Below are positions 57,003 to 64,000 of a stretch of DNA of 64,000 bases, piece by piece. The notes under the pieces were generated by a model. The model worked only from the letters and a program-made list of their open reading frames with translations, made no database searches and had not been told where the DNA came from. Source of the stretch: Nostoc sp. PCC 7524 (GTDB taxonomy: Bacteria; Cyanobacteriota; Cyanobacteriia; Cyanobacteriales; Nostocaceae); the NCBI RefSeq assembly GCF_000316645.1, contig NC_019684.1, positions 2,137,501 through 2,201,500 on the forward strand. Reading direction: 5' to 3'. The position numbers and the translations under genes were made by a program. Within the stretch, counting starts at the first letter, position 1; each line of letters starts with the position of its first letter.

Positions 57003-57052
57003 GGGGGATTGGGGACTGGGGATTGGGGATTGGGGACTGGGGACTGGGTAAA
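57003..57052. repeat. ggggatt/ggggact heptamer repeats
   Basis: About six heptamer units are followed by C-rich units and, at 57105-57123, by gtaagagaagcaagctaca. That last sequence recurs exactly at 57748-57766. Confidence 0.85.
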
Positions 57053-57104
57053 AATTCTACCTCATCTCCCCTCACTCCCACCCTACGGGTAGGCTTACGC
57101 CATC

Positions 57105-57123
57105 GTAAGAGAAGCAAGCTACA
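57105..57123. repeat. 19-bp direct repeat, copy 1
   Basis: GTAAGAGAAGCAAGCTACA occurs here and again at 57748-57766. The two copies flank the DUF948-like gene. Each copy is preceded by a gcgta-rich palindromic Nostoc repeat. Confidence 0.8.
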
Positions 57124-57164
57124 TCTCCCCTCACTTCCTCATCCTCCCCTACTCCCCTACTTCT

Positions 57165-57683
57165 CTATTCACTAAAACCATCATGAATACGATAGGCTTC
57201 CGCTTTAGGGCGGCGATTTTCTGGGTTGAATGTTTCTCTGTCTCGTTGTGTGAGTGAAGATTTTTCAGTGATTTGTACACGCTCAACTACTGTTCGCCTG
57301 GGAGATTTTTGACGGGTAAAGGTCTTCCAAGCGGCTTTGACACCTACAACAATACTACGTGTCCCTACTTGCAGATTTTGAGCTTGTTTTTTAGCAGTAT
57401 CTAGACTTTGATCAACTTGTTTAACGACTTGACCAACACTTTTAACGCCTTCACTCACATCATCGGTCAAATCTGTCAGTTCTATGCCTGTGGCGCGGAT
57501 GGCTTCTAAGGTAGGAGGTAGTTCTCGTGAGAGAGTATCAAATAATTTTTCGGCACTGCGAGCAGCTCGCGCTAACTCCTGCAAAGCTGGTATTGCTGCC
57601 ACTAACACGGCCGTCAGACTGGCAGCTACTAAAAGAATCGAAAATCCCAACCAAAACAGGGGGTCAATCACGGTAATAAACAA
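57165..57683 (-). CDS. DUF948-like membrane-anchored coiled-coil protein
   Basis: The 172-residue protein has one N-terminal membrane helix (about 7-33), then a long amphipathic coiled coil (about 38-110, ELARAARSAEKLFDTLSREL and SVGQVVKQVDQSLDTAKKQ) and a basic C-terminal tail. This matches DUF948 proteins, which often accompany YtxH genes, as here. Function is unknown, perhaps envelope stress. The start is TTG at 57683, or a GTG at 57671. Confidence 0.75.
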   Translation of the reverse strand: MFITVIDPLFWLGFSILLVAASLTAVLVAAIPALQELARAARSAEKLFDTLSRELPPTLEAIRATGIELTDLTDDVSEGVKSVGQVVKQVDQSLDTAKKQAQNLQVGTRSIVVGVKAAWKTFTRQKSPRRTVVERVQITEKSSLTQRDRETFNPENRRPKAEAYRIHDGFSE

Positions 57684-57747
57684 TTAAAAATACCCTAGGG
57701 TTTAGCGGTAGCGTCTGTCTACGACACGCTCCGCGAACGAAGAGAAC

Positions 57748-57766
57748 GTAAGAGAAGCAAGCTACA
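57748..57766. repeat. 19-bp direct repeat, copy 2
   Basis: This is an exact copy of GTAAGAGAAGCAAGCTACA at 57105-57123. It is preceded by a gtagcgtctgtctacgacac/gctccgcgaacg palindromic segment (57706-57740) of the common Nostoc repeat type. Confidence 0.8.
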
Positions 57767-57846
57767 AAATTCAAAATGAGAAAACACCCATGACAAAAGT
57801 ATCTTATCTATTGACTAGATGCAATTTATATGCACACCAGCTTTAT

Positions 57847-58197
57847 TTATGAGCGTTCTAATTCTTGAGGAAGGTTGTCTGAGTCTTGGGCAGCTTTTTG
57901 CTTTTTCAAGACTTGGCTTTCTCGCTGACTAGCATCTACACCAGCAGCGATCGCTTCCCTTAGTCTATCTAAAGTTTCATCCCAATTTCGCAAGGCACTA
58001 GCGGAAAGACGGTCAGCTTGAATTTGTACACTGGTTGATAAATCTTCTGCCAATTCTGGGATTGCATCGGCAGATTTTTTCAAAATTTTGCGGGTTTCGC
58101 GCCCTGTGCGGGGAGCAGCAAGTAATCCGGCTAAAGTGCCGATCGCAGCTCCTAGCATCACACCGCCAATAAATGCTCCAGAACGGTTATTAGACAT
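57847..58197 (-). CDS. YtxH domain protein
   Basis: The 116-residue protein starts with a glycine-zipper membrane segment (SGAFIGGVMLGAAIGTLAGLLAAP, about 6-29) followed by RTGRETRKILKKSADAIPEL, the YtxH signature, then a charged helical tail. YtxH proteins are small general-stress membrane proteins of unknown mechanism. A DUF948-like gene follows on the same strand, the common genomic partner. Confidence 0.85.
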   Translation of the reverse strand: MSNNRSGAFIGGVMLGAAIGTLAGLLAAPRTGRETRKILKKSADAIPELAEDLSTSVQIQADRLSASALRNWDETLDRLREAIAAGVDASQRESQVLKKQKAAQDSDNLPQELERS

Positions 58198-58315
58198 CTT
58201 AACTGTTTATCTCCTTACACCCATTTTAGGTGGGTTTGCTCCCCTTGCAAGATTTAAATGATTTTATCGGGTTCTTCTATGGTGACAATATATCAGCTAG
58301 GAATGTTGCTGTTAT

Positions 58316-58660
58316 TTAGTAGCTAGATTTCGTGGGTCTATGATTTCTCGATATTAAGTCTGGTTTACGAATATAGCGCCGCCATGTGCGTTGTCCTAAC
58401 AATAGGATACTGATAATTTGTCGTACTTGTTGAATTTGGATTTGTAGTGCTTGGTTACTTTGTCGCAAATTCTGAAGGTTCTGCTGCCCAAGATAAAGAT
58501 TTGCGGGTGCTTGGTAGAGTAAATCATGGCTACAGCGTTCGTAGTCGGTGAGGCGATCGCCTATAAATGCGATTTTTCGTTTCAATTGCCACACCTGCCA
58601 AGCCACACATAGCAGCATGATTGATATCAGAGTATTAATTACAACAACTAATGTCACCAT
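58316..58660 (-). CDS. small single-pass membrane protein, hypothetical
   Basis: The 114-residue protein has an N-terminal membrane helix (about 3-24), a soluble Gln/Leu-rich helical stretch (about 60-95, LGQQNLQNLRQSNQALQIQI) likely to form a coiled coil, and a basic C-terminus. I do not recognise a named family. It lies upstream of the YtxH and DUF948-like genes on the same strand and may share their membrane-stress context. Confidence 0.65.
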   Translation of the reverse strand: MVTLVVVINTLISIMLLCVAWQVWQLKRKIAFIGDRLTDYERCSHDLLYQAPANLYLGQQNLQNLRQSNQALQIQIQQVRQIISILLLGQRTWRRYIRKPDLISRNHRPTKSSY

Positions 58661-58856
58661 TTTTGACCTGCACCAATGTCAGCGAAGAATAATGATGTGT
58701 GCTTGACTTGGTTCTATTTTGATCATAACTGTTGTACAACAGCCAGAACCCCAATTGAAGAAGTCGGGGTTCTGAAGGCTCACTTATCATTGCCAATTTA
58801 GCTAAAATTACGATAATCTACTTAAATATACTGAAATTATAAAGGTAAACATTATA

Positions 58857-59255
58857 GTGGATAACCTTCAGGTCTTAATTGACTTAACCGATGCCGACCT
58901 TGATTTAGAACCCGATGAGTTAGAAAGATTAACAGCTAATCTCGCCCAGGAAATTAGCGAAATAGTCGAAGATGTAGAAAAAGTCAGAGAATCGGAAATA
59001 CCAGATCGTGCTAAACCAGGTTTAGCGACATTTATACCAGGAATGCTGAACACGGTAGTCAATCCTCAGAAAGCGAAGGAATTGCTAGATTCAGTAGGAA
59101 ATCGCTTCTATGGTAAAACTCTGAAATTGGAATATGAAGATAATGGGGCAAAATATGCCATAGAGTACAACAATCAAGAACAGCTAGAGAACGCTTTGAG
59201 TGCTATTGAAAGGCTCTCCAAGTTAAAAGTGAGCGTAACCAAGACCGATGGATAA
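58857..59255 (+). CDS. EACC1-like effector-associated component
   Basis: The 132-residue acidic protein has an N-terminal LxRLTxxLxxEI-type helix ([20 protein letters not shown]), a hydrophobic middle ([20 protein letters not shown]) and a final strand-helix unit ([20 protein letters not shown], then an AIERL helix). This matches the pattern of EACC1, a small partner found next to variable effector genes (caspase, TIR and others) in predicted bacterial conflict systems. The start is GTG, and the stop overlaps the caspase start codon by 8 bp, so the two are translationally coupled. The family call is by pattern, not by search. Confidence 0.68.
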   Translation: MDNLQVLIDLTDADLDLEPDELERLTANLAQEISEIVEDVEKVRESEIPDRAKPGLATFIPGMLNTVVNPQKAKELLDSVGNRFYGKTLKLEYEDNGAKYAIEYNNQEQLENALSAIERLSKLKVSVTKTDG

Positions 59256-61254
59256 ATTTGCTCTGCTGATTGGTGTGAGTGAATATCAAGCAGACTTGAA
59301 AGCTATTCCTTCTGCTGTTAGCGATGTGGAAGCACTCAAACAAGTTTTGATTAACCCTGAAATGGGTGATTTTCCCGAATCCAATGTAACAGTGCTACCT
59401 AATCCCAATAAAAGGGAAATGGAACTAGCTATTTACAAACTTTTTGCTAGCCGCCAAAAAGATGACTTGGTGCTGTTTTACTTTTCTGGTCATGGGGTGA
59501 AGGACGAAAGTCGTAAACTTTACTTATCTACCAGTGAAACTATTCTAGACAAGGGTAGGCTAATTCCACCAACGGCAGTGGAGGCTAGATATCTTCATGA
59601 CCGGATGAATGAGAGCAAGTCAAAGCAGCAGGTAATTATTCTAGACTCCTGCTTTAGTGGGGCTTTTCCTGAAGGGTTTAATATTAAATCTGATGGCATA
59701 GATTCTGTAGATATTGCAAAGGAGTTAAATAGTGAGGGTAGAGCAATTCTCACCTCTTCTACCTCAACTCAATATTCTTTTGAACACGCAGGATATGACC
59801 TTTCTATTTACACTCGTTACTTAGTAGAAGGTATTACCAACGGCGCAGCAGATCAAGATGGAGATGGCAGGATTTCGGTAGATGAGTTGCATAACTATGC
59901 TAGTGGTAAAGTGCGAGAAGTATCTCCAGCTATGACACCGCAGTTTTATCCTGTCAAAGAAGGTTACAAGATTTGGTTGGCGAAAGCACCTGTTAATGAT
60001 CCTAAGCTGATCTACCGTAAAGAAGTAGAGCGTCGGGTAAATCAGGGAAAAATTTCCAAGGTTGCACGCAGGCTCTTAAATTCTAAACAAACTCAGTTAT
60101 CCCTTTTACCAGAAGAAGCAGCAGCAATTGAATTTGAGGTGTTGCAGCCTCACCGAGAATTTCAACGAAAATTAGAGGAGTATGAGCAAACATTACTAGA
60201 GGCTGTTGAGGAAGGATATCCAGACGATGAAATTGTATCCAATGACTTGCAAGCCTATCAGCATGATTTAGGACTCAGGGATGAGGATATTGCACCCATT
60301 CATCAACGCCTTCGTATACCGACCTCTCCCCCAACCCCTCTCCTTGTAGGAGAGGGGAGTCAAACACCCCCCTTCCCTAGTAGGGAAGGGGGGATGGGGG
60401 GGTTAGGTCAATTTCAATTTGACATAGTAACTGTCAACGCCAAAGGTGAGGAAATTAACCGGAGTCGGGGACAGGCAGAATATTTTACGGCTGACTTGGG
60501 GAATGGTGTGACCTTAGATATGGTTTCCATCCCTGGGGGTGAATTTCTGATGGGTTCGCCAGACAAGGAACTAGAGCGAACAGAGTACGAAAGTCCCCAG
60601 CATAAAGTTACTGTGCCGCCTTTTTTCATGGGTAAATTCCCTGTGACTCAGGCGCAATGGCGTGCTGTTGCTAGTTTACCCAAGGTTAACCGTGATTTAG
60701 AAATTGACCCATCTAATTTTAAAGGTGCAAATCGTCCTGTAGAAATGGTATCGTGGTTTCATGCCGTTGAATTTTGTCAGCGACTTTCTCAGAAATTAGG
60801 ACGGGAATGTCGCTTGCCGACTGAAGCAGAGTGGGAATATGCTTGTCGTGCAGGAACTGCAACACCATTTCATTTTGGTGAGACAATTAACACCGATTTA
60901 GTTAACTATGACGGTAATTATGTCTATGGTTCTGGATCAAAGGGCAAATATAGAAAAGAGACTACAGATGTAGGCAGTTTTGGTGTAGCTAACGCATTTG
61001 GTCTGTATGATATGCACGGTCTGGTTTGGGAATGGTGTCTTGACCATTGGCACGAAAATTATCAAGGCGCACCCACTGACGGTAGTGCATGGTTAATAGA
61101 TGGCAAAAATAATCATTCTCGGCTGCTGCGCGGTGGTTCTTGGGGCAACAATCCTAGGTACTGTCGCTGTGCGTTTCGTAACTGGCTCGTGCCGGACAAT
61201 AGGAGCTACGACATCGGTTTTCGGGTTGTCTGTTCCCCTGCGAGGACTCCCTAA
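59248..61254 (+). CDS. caspase-like protease fused to FGE/C-type-lectin-fold domain
   Basis: The 668-residue protein has an N-terminal caspase p20-type domain (1-255) with catalytic H82 in [10 protein letters not shown] and C135 in [10 protein letters not shown], plus an EF-hand-like loop D202-E213 ([12 protein letters not shown]). A helical linker (about 256-357) precedes a Pro/Gly-rich insert encoded by a palindromic repeat (358-387). An FGE-sulfatase domain follows (about 415-665, with [28 protein letters not shown] and [10 protein letters not shown]). Its last 40 residues ([14 protein letters not shown] to [12 protein letters not shown]) resemble the variable region of retroelement-diversified proteins. 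It is probably a sensor-effector in regulated cell death or defence, triggered by ligand binding. It lacks a signal peptide. Confidence 0.88.
   Translation: MDKFALLIGVSEYQADLKAIPSAVSDVEALKQVLINPEMGDFPESNVTVLPNPNKREMELAIYKLFASRQKDDLVLFYFSGHGVKDESRKLYLSTSETILDKGRLIPPTAVEARYLHDRMNESKSKQQVIILDSCFSGAFPEGFNIKSDGIDSVDIAKELNSEGRAILTSSTSTQYSFEHAGYDLSIYTRYLVEGITNGAADQDGDGRISVDELHNYASGKVREVSPAMTPQFYPVKEGYKIWLAKAPVNDPKLIYRKEVERRVNQGKISKVARRLLNSKQTQLSLLPEEAAAIEFEVLQPHREFQRKLEEYEQTLLEAVEEGYPDDEIVSNDLQAYQHDLGLRDEDIAPIHQRLRIPTSPPTPLLVGEGSQTPPFPSREGGMGGLGQFQFDIVTVNAKGEEINRSRGQAEYFTADLGNGVTLDMVSIPGGEFLMGSPDKELERTEYESPQHKVTVPPFFMGKFPVTQAQWRAVASLPKVNRDLEIDPSNFKGANRPVEMVSWFHAVEFCQRLSQKLGRECRLPTEAEWEYACRAGTATPFHFGETINTDLVNYDGNYVYGSGSKGKYRKETTDVGSFGVANAFGLYDMHGLVWEWCLDHWHENYQGAPTDGSAWLIDGKNNHSRLLRGGSWGNNPRYCRCAFRNWLVPDNRSYDIGFRVVCSPARTP
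60321..60407. repeat. palindromic repeat element inside the caspase-FGE gene
   Basis: Two perfect hairpins lie in tandem. CCCCTCTCCT-TGT-AGGAGAGGGG (60335-60357) is followed by CCCCCCTTCCCTA-G-TAGGGAAGGGGGG (60367-60393). The flanks ctctcccccaacccc and ggggggttaggt belong to the same dispersed Nostoc repeat. Its length keeps the frame open, and it is translated as a Pro/Gly-rich linker. Confidence 0.85.
61129..61251 (+). other. candidate diversity-generating retroelement variable repeat
   Basis: The 3' end of the caspase-FGE gene encodes [29 protein letters not shown] and [11 protein letters not shown]. Codons expected to be AAC in a template (ggc, tac, ttt, tgg, ctc, agc, tac, gac) are those that differ from the N-rich consensus, while framework codons are conserved. 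The stretch ends in a GC-rich segment as homing sites do. No reverse transcriptase or template repeat is in the window, so the donor would have to be remote. Confidence 0.5.
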
Positions 61255-61365
61255 GTCAGTGATGAGTTTTGAGTGTTAAGAAGGGAACGAGAAAAACGTT
61301 AGACGTGTTGGTTACTCGTCTGCTCTAGGCATCGCTCATAATAAAATAAACTCCATTAAATACCT

Positions 61366-61959
61366 ATGGAAACTGTCACCCTCAACATTCCACCAGCCGT
61401 AGGTCTAACAGACGAGCAGTTTTATCAACTGTGCATAGCCAATAACGAATGGCGCATAGAACTGACAGCAGCAGGAGAATTAATTATTATGCCTCCAACT
61501 GGCGGCGAAAGCGGTATTAGAAATTCTGGCTTAACGGCTAAACTCTACAATTGGAATGAGCAAGCCAAACTGGGTAAAGTATTTGACTCCTCAACTGAGT
61601 TTCATTTATCTAATGGTGCTTTTCGTTCGCCGGATGTGGCTTGGGTGAAAACAGAACGCTGGGAAGCTTTGACTGCGGAACAAAAGAAACGCTTTCCCCC
61701 ACTGTGTCCAGATTTTGTCATAGAACTGCGCTCTGAAACTGATTCCTTAAAGACATTACGGGCAAAAATGCAAGAGTATCAGGATAATGGCGTTCGCCTA
61801 GGTTGGTTGATTGATCCCCAAACGCCGTTAGTGGAAATTTATCGCCCTAGTGTTGAAGTAGAAACCATTAATTTTTCTGTTGAGCAACCGCCCCAACTTT
61901 CTGGTGAAGATGTATTACCTGGGTTGGTTTTGGATTTAAGTTTTATCCTCAACCCATAA
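61366..61959 (+). CDS. Uma2 family (DUF820) PD-(D/E)XK nuclease-like protein
   Basis: The 197-residue Uma2 protein has the nuclease-fold landmarks: IELTAAGELIIMPPTGGESG (about 30-49), SPDVAWVKTERWEAL (Asp near 86) and CPDFVIELRSETDSLKTLRA (Glu and the ELRSxxD unit, about 118). It ends with EYQDNGVRLGWLIDPQ and VEIYRP. These are abundant in multicellular cyanobacteria, many copies per genome, with no settled function. It lies 111 bp after the caspase-FGE gene on the same strand. Confidence 0.9.
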   Translation: METVTLNIPPAVGLTDEQFYQLCIANNEWRIELTAAGELIIMPPTGGESGIRNSGLTAKLYNWNEQAKLGKVFDSSTEFHLSNGAFRSPDVAWVKTERWEALTAEQKKRFPPLCPDFVIELRSETDSLKTLRAKMQEYQDNGVRLGWLIDPQTPLVEIYRPSVEVETINFSVEQPPQLSGEDVLPGLVLDLSFILNP

Positions 61960-62029
61960 ATTTCTCGACTGTGCTGAGTAAGTTTAAGCTCTTGTAACTT
62001 TAATTTGCATATTGATATTGCAGAGGGTA

Positions 62030-62200
62030 GGGAAGCAGAGGGGCAGAGGAGCAGAGGGGCAGAGGAGCAGAGGAGCAGGCGAGGATGGGGGAGTGAGGGG
62101 AGATGAGGGAGTGAGGGGAGACAAGGTAGAATTTTTACCCAATTCCCAATTCCCAATTCCCAATCCCCAATCCTCAGTCCCCAGTCCCCAATCCCCACTT
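62030..62200. repeat. gggcagagga and ccccaat tandem repeat arrays
   Basis: About seven units of gaggggcag/aggagca (62036-62082) are followed by gatgggggagtgagggga-type units and then nine or so C-rich heptamers (caattcc, ccccaat, ccccagt; 62140-62197). The G-rich and C-rich halves could pair as a long hairpin between the Uma2 and M20 genes. Confidence 0.9.
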
Positions 62201-62235
62201 ATCATGGAACAAAGCCTGTCAATTAATATCAAGCA

Positions 62236-63417
62236 ATGCTAACCCGTATTAAAGACTTAGCCGCCAAACTCGCACCTCGCCTGATTGAGATTCGTCGCCA
62301 CATTCATGCTCACCCCGAACTTAGCGGACAGGAATATCAAACTGCTGCGTTTGTGGCTGGTGTTTTATCTTCCAGTGGTTTGCGTGTGCAAGAGGGAATT
62401 GGCAAAACAGGCGTAGTGGGGGAAATTAAAGGTTCTCTTCAAGATGAGCATTTCTTGGCAATTCGCACTGATATGGATGCTTTACCCATTCAAGAAAGTA
62501 CGGGGTTGGAATATGCTTCTCGTACAGCCGGGGTGATGCACGCTTGCGGCCATGATATTCACACTACAGTGGGTTTGGGAACAGCAATGATACTCGCCCA
62601 AATTGCAGAGGAATTGAGCGGAAATGTGCGGTTTTTATTCCAGCCTGCGGAAGAAATTGCCCAAGGTGCAATTTGGATGATCGAAGATGGGGTGATGAAA
62701 AATGTCTCGGCTGTTTTGGGGGTTCATGTTTTCCCTTCTATCCCGGCTGGCTCTATTGGTGTGCGTTACGGAGCGTTGACGGCGGCGGCTGATGATTTAG
62801 AGATTCTGATTTTTGGTGAATCTGGACATGGTGCGCGTCCCCATGAGGCGATTGATGCAATTTGGATTGCGGCACAAGTAATTACGGCTTTGCAACAAGC
62901 CATTAGCCGCACCCAAAACCCCTTGCGTCCTGTGGTGTTAAGTATTGGCAAAATTAACGGTGGGAGAGCGCCTAATATTATTGCTGATCAAGTGCAGTTG
63001 CGGGGAACAGTGCGATCGCTCCACCCAGAAACCCGCGCTCAACTCCCTAACTGGATTGAAAAAATTGTCGCTAATGTCTGCCATTCTTACGGTGCAAAGT
63101 ATCAGGTTAATTATCACCAAGGTGTACCGGGTGTTAACAATGATTATGCACTGACGCAATTGTTGCAATCCGCCGCCGAAGCAGCTTGGAGTAGCGATCG
63201 CGTCCAAGTTTTACCAGAACCATCTCTGGGTGCAGAAGATTTTTCTGTATATTTGGAACACGTCCCCGGTGCAATGTTTCGCCTAGGTGTAGGCTACCCA
63301 GATCGAATTATCAACCATCCCTTACATCACCCGGAATTTGAGGTAGATGAATCTGCTATTATCACAGGAGTTGTAACAATGGCATACGCCGCATATCAGT
63401 ATTTCCAGCAACGATAA
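62236..63417 (+). CDS. M20 family amidohydrolase (IAA-amino acid hydrolase/hippuricase group)
   Basis: The 393-residue M20D metallohydrolase is predicted to cleave N-acyl amino acids. Metal and catalytic motifs are IRTDMDALPIQE (about 76-87), GVMHACGHDIHTTVGLG (about 98-114), LFQPAEEIAQGA (catalytic Glu pair, about 135), GVHVFPSIPAGSIG near 158, the dimerisation-domain SGHGARPHEAIDA near 195, and the last His in NHPLHHPEFEVDE near 362. Substrate is uncertain. It is preceded by long tandem repeats, and the next gene starts 30 bp downstream. Confidence 0.92.
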   Translation: MLTRIKDLAAKLAPRLIEIRRHIHAHPELSGQEYQTAAFVAGVLSSSGLRVQEGIGKTGVVGEIKGSLQDEHFLAIRTDMDALPIQESTGLEYASRTAGVMHACGHDIHTTVGLGTAMILAQIAEELSGNVRFLFQPAEEIAQGAIWMIEDGVMKNVSAVLGVHVFPSIPAGSIGVRYGALTAAADDLEILIFGESGHGARPHEAIDAIWIAAQVITALQQAISRTQNPLRPVVLSIGKINGGRAPNIIADQVQLRGTVRSLHPETRAQLPNWIEKIVANVCHSYGAKYQVNYHQGVPGVNNDYALTQLLQSAAEAAWSSDRVQVLPEPSLGAEDFSVYLEHVPGAMFRLGVGYPDRIINHPLHHPEFEVDESAIITGVVTMAYAAYQYFQQR

Positions 63418-63446
63418 ACCTCAAGCTTACTTACGGAGATAGCTAA

Positions 63447-64000
63447 ATGCAGCTTCTTGAATTCCCCAGTGTCCCAGCCATAGCAGGAGAGAATGCTGTT
63501 GCTGTTACTCAACTGCCGCCAATATGGCAAGACATTGCTAAGGGAGTAGCACCTACCGGACTCTGTAATCCTCAAGTTTATGTTGAGATGGCGCAGTTGT
63601 TTTTATACAAGTTAGCACAGGGTGATGTTGACTTGTTTAATGAACGCCCAGAACTCGCCCATCTCAAACCTTCATTTTGTCAGCTATTCGGACAACTCGC
63701 ACAGGAAACCCTAGAGTTCTATGGTCATGATTTCATGACTCATAACTATCCTAATTTTGCCTCAATTTTGCAGGATTTGCAGTCCAAAGGCTCTGATTAT
63801 GCTGATGAAATCAAAGTTGCAAAAATTGGCTTAGAACTGTTCGATGAGTTTGGTTATGAACTTCCAGCTAGTTTTTATCATGTGCATTTAGCACCGATTT
63901 ACCGCGATCATGTGTTTGAAGAACGGGCTTTGAGATTTGATAAGCGGGATATCGCACATAAGCGTTCTTGGGATGCCATACTTCATGCTTGTAAAGTATT
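63447..64000 (+). CDS. unrecognised protein, cut by the right edge
   Basis: An open frame starts at ATG 63447, with CGGAGAT 10 bp upstream, and runs without a stop to the window end (184 codons and more). It begins MQLLEFPSVPAIAGENAVAV and contains EMAQLFLYKLAQGDVDLFNE and RDIAHKRSWDAILHACKV. It has no signal peptide or membrane segment and is mostly helical in character. I do not recognise a family from this part. The 30-bp gap suggests co-transcription with the M20 hydrolase. Confidence 0.75.
   Translation, partial: MQLLEFPSVPAIAGENAVAVTQLPPIWQDIAKGVAPTGLCNPQVYVEMAQLFLYKLAQGDVDLFNERPELAHLKPSFCQLFGQLAQETLEFYGHDFMTHNYPNFASILQDLQSKGSDYADEIKVAKIGLELFDEFGYELPASFYHVHLAPIYRDHVFEERALRFDKRDIAHKRSWDAILHACKV

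Noticed and set aside
61260..61365. Hairpin agacg...cgtct after the candidate variable repeat as a retroelement homing structure
   Set aside because: The stem is only 5 bp with an 11-nt loop, too weak to claim as the cruciform seen at other homing sites.

Overview
The window comes from the chromosome of a filamentous, heterocyst-type cyanobacterium (Nostoc/Anabaena group, Nostocaceae). This rests on a cyanobacterial 16S-tRNA-Ile-tRNA-Ala rRNA operon, psaK, orange carotenoid protein with its recovery protein, a Psb32-like protein, a CcbP-type calcium-binding protein, many HIP1 octamers (GCGATCGC), and the heptameric tandem repeats (gggattg / gggcaga / ctgtcac types) typical of Nostoc intergenic DNA. 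No phage, integrase or complete insertion sequence is visible. Small palindromic and MITE-like repeats are numerous.

Layout. 0-2.1 kb: start of an rRNA operon read leftward, with its promoter. 2.2-8.9 kb: glyQ, a DUF4079 membrane protein, comEC, a REC-PAS-GGDEF regulator and a sugar acetyltransferase. 8.9-11.4 kb: CcbP, OCP, FRP and a decayed tail of a phosphoenolpyruvate synthase gene. 11.4-13.8 kb: nucleoside salvage genes (ribokinase, nucleoside deaminase, nucleoside hydrolase). 13.9-14.4 kb: a MazF-type toxin with only the C-terminal half of its antitoxin. 14.5-17.3 kb: NUDIX hydrolase and an overlapping DgcA-like/DgcN-like pair that may handle D-glutamate. 17.4-22.9 kb: oxidative stress genes (PerR-type Fur divergent from a type II peroxiredoxin, glutathione reductase), a secreted M48 peptidase and a COP23 protein.

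23.2-40.4 kb is a phosphorus-scavenging and export locus. It holds a candidate Pho box, a 1057-residue 5'-nucleotidase-like phosphatase with DUF4114 modules, a 2548-residue protein joining endonuclease/phosphatase, phytase, phytase-like esterase and glycerophosphodiesterase domains to a Calx-beta and RTX-like tail, a PEP-CTERM protein, and an ABC exporter plus HlyD adaptor that could secrete them.

41.9-53.4 kb is a zinc-starvation cluster. Four near-perfect Zur-type palindromes sit in front of an FAD-dependent oxidoreductase, a COG0523 GTPase followed by a WD40 protein, an all3515-family PEP-CTERM protein, and an operon of a reduced COG0523-like NTPase with two metallophosphoesterase-like proteins whose metal ligands are altered. 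An orphan ZnuA-like lipoprotein, also with altered ligands, lies among them. SufE, an alpha/beta hydrolase without its nucleophile and psaK are interspersed.

53.5-58.7 kb is housekeeping: dapB, a precorrin-8X methylmutase variant, Psb32-like and small membrane proteins. 58.9-61.3 kb holds the most striking accessory unit: an EACC1-like small protein translationally coupled to a caspase-like protease fused to an FGE/C-type-lectin-fold domain. The last 40 codons look like the variable repeat of a diversity-generating retroelement, and a palindromic repeat element has become coding sequence in the interdomain linker. An Uma2-type nuclease, an M20 amidohydrolase and an unrecognised gene running off the right edge complete the window.
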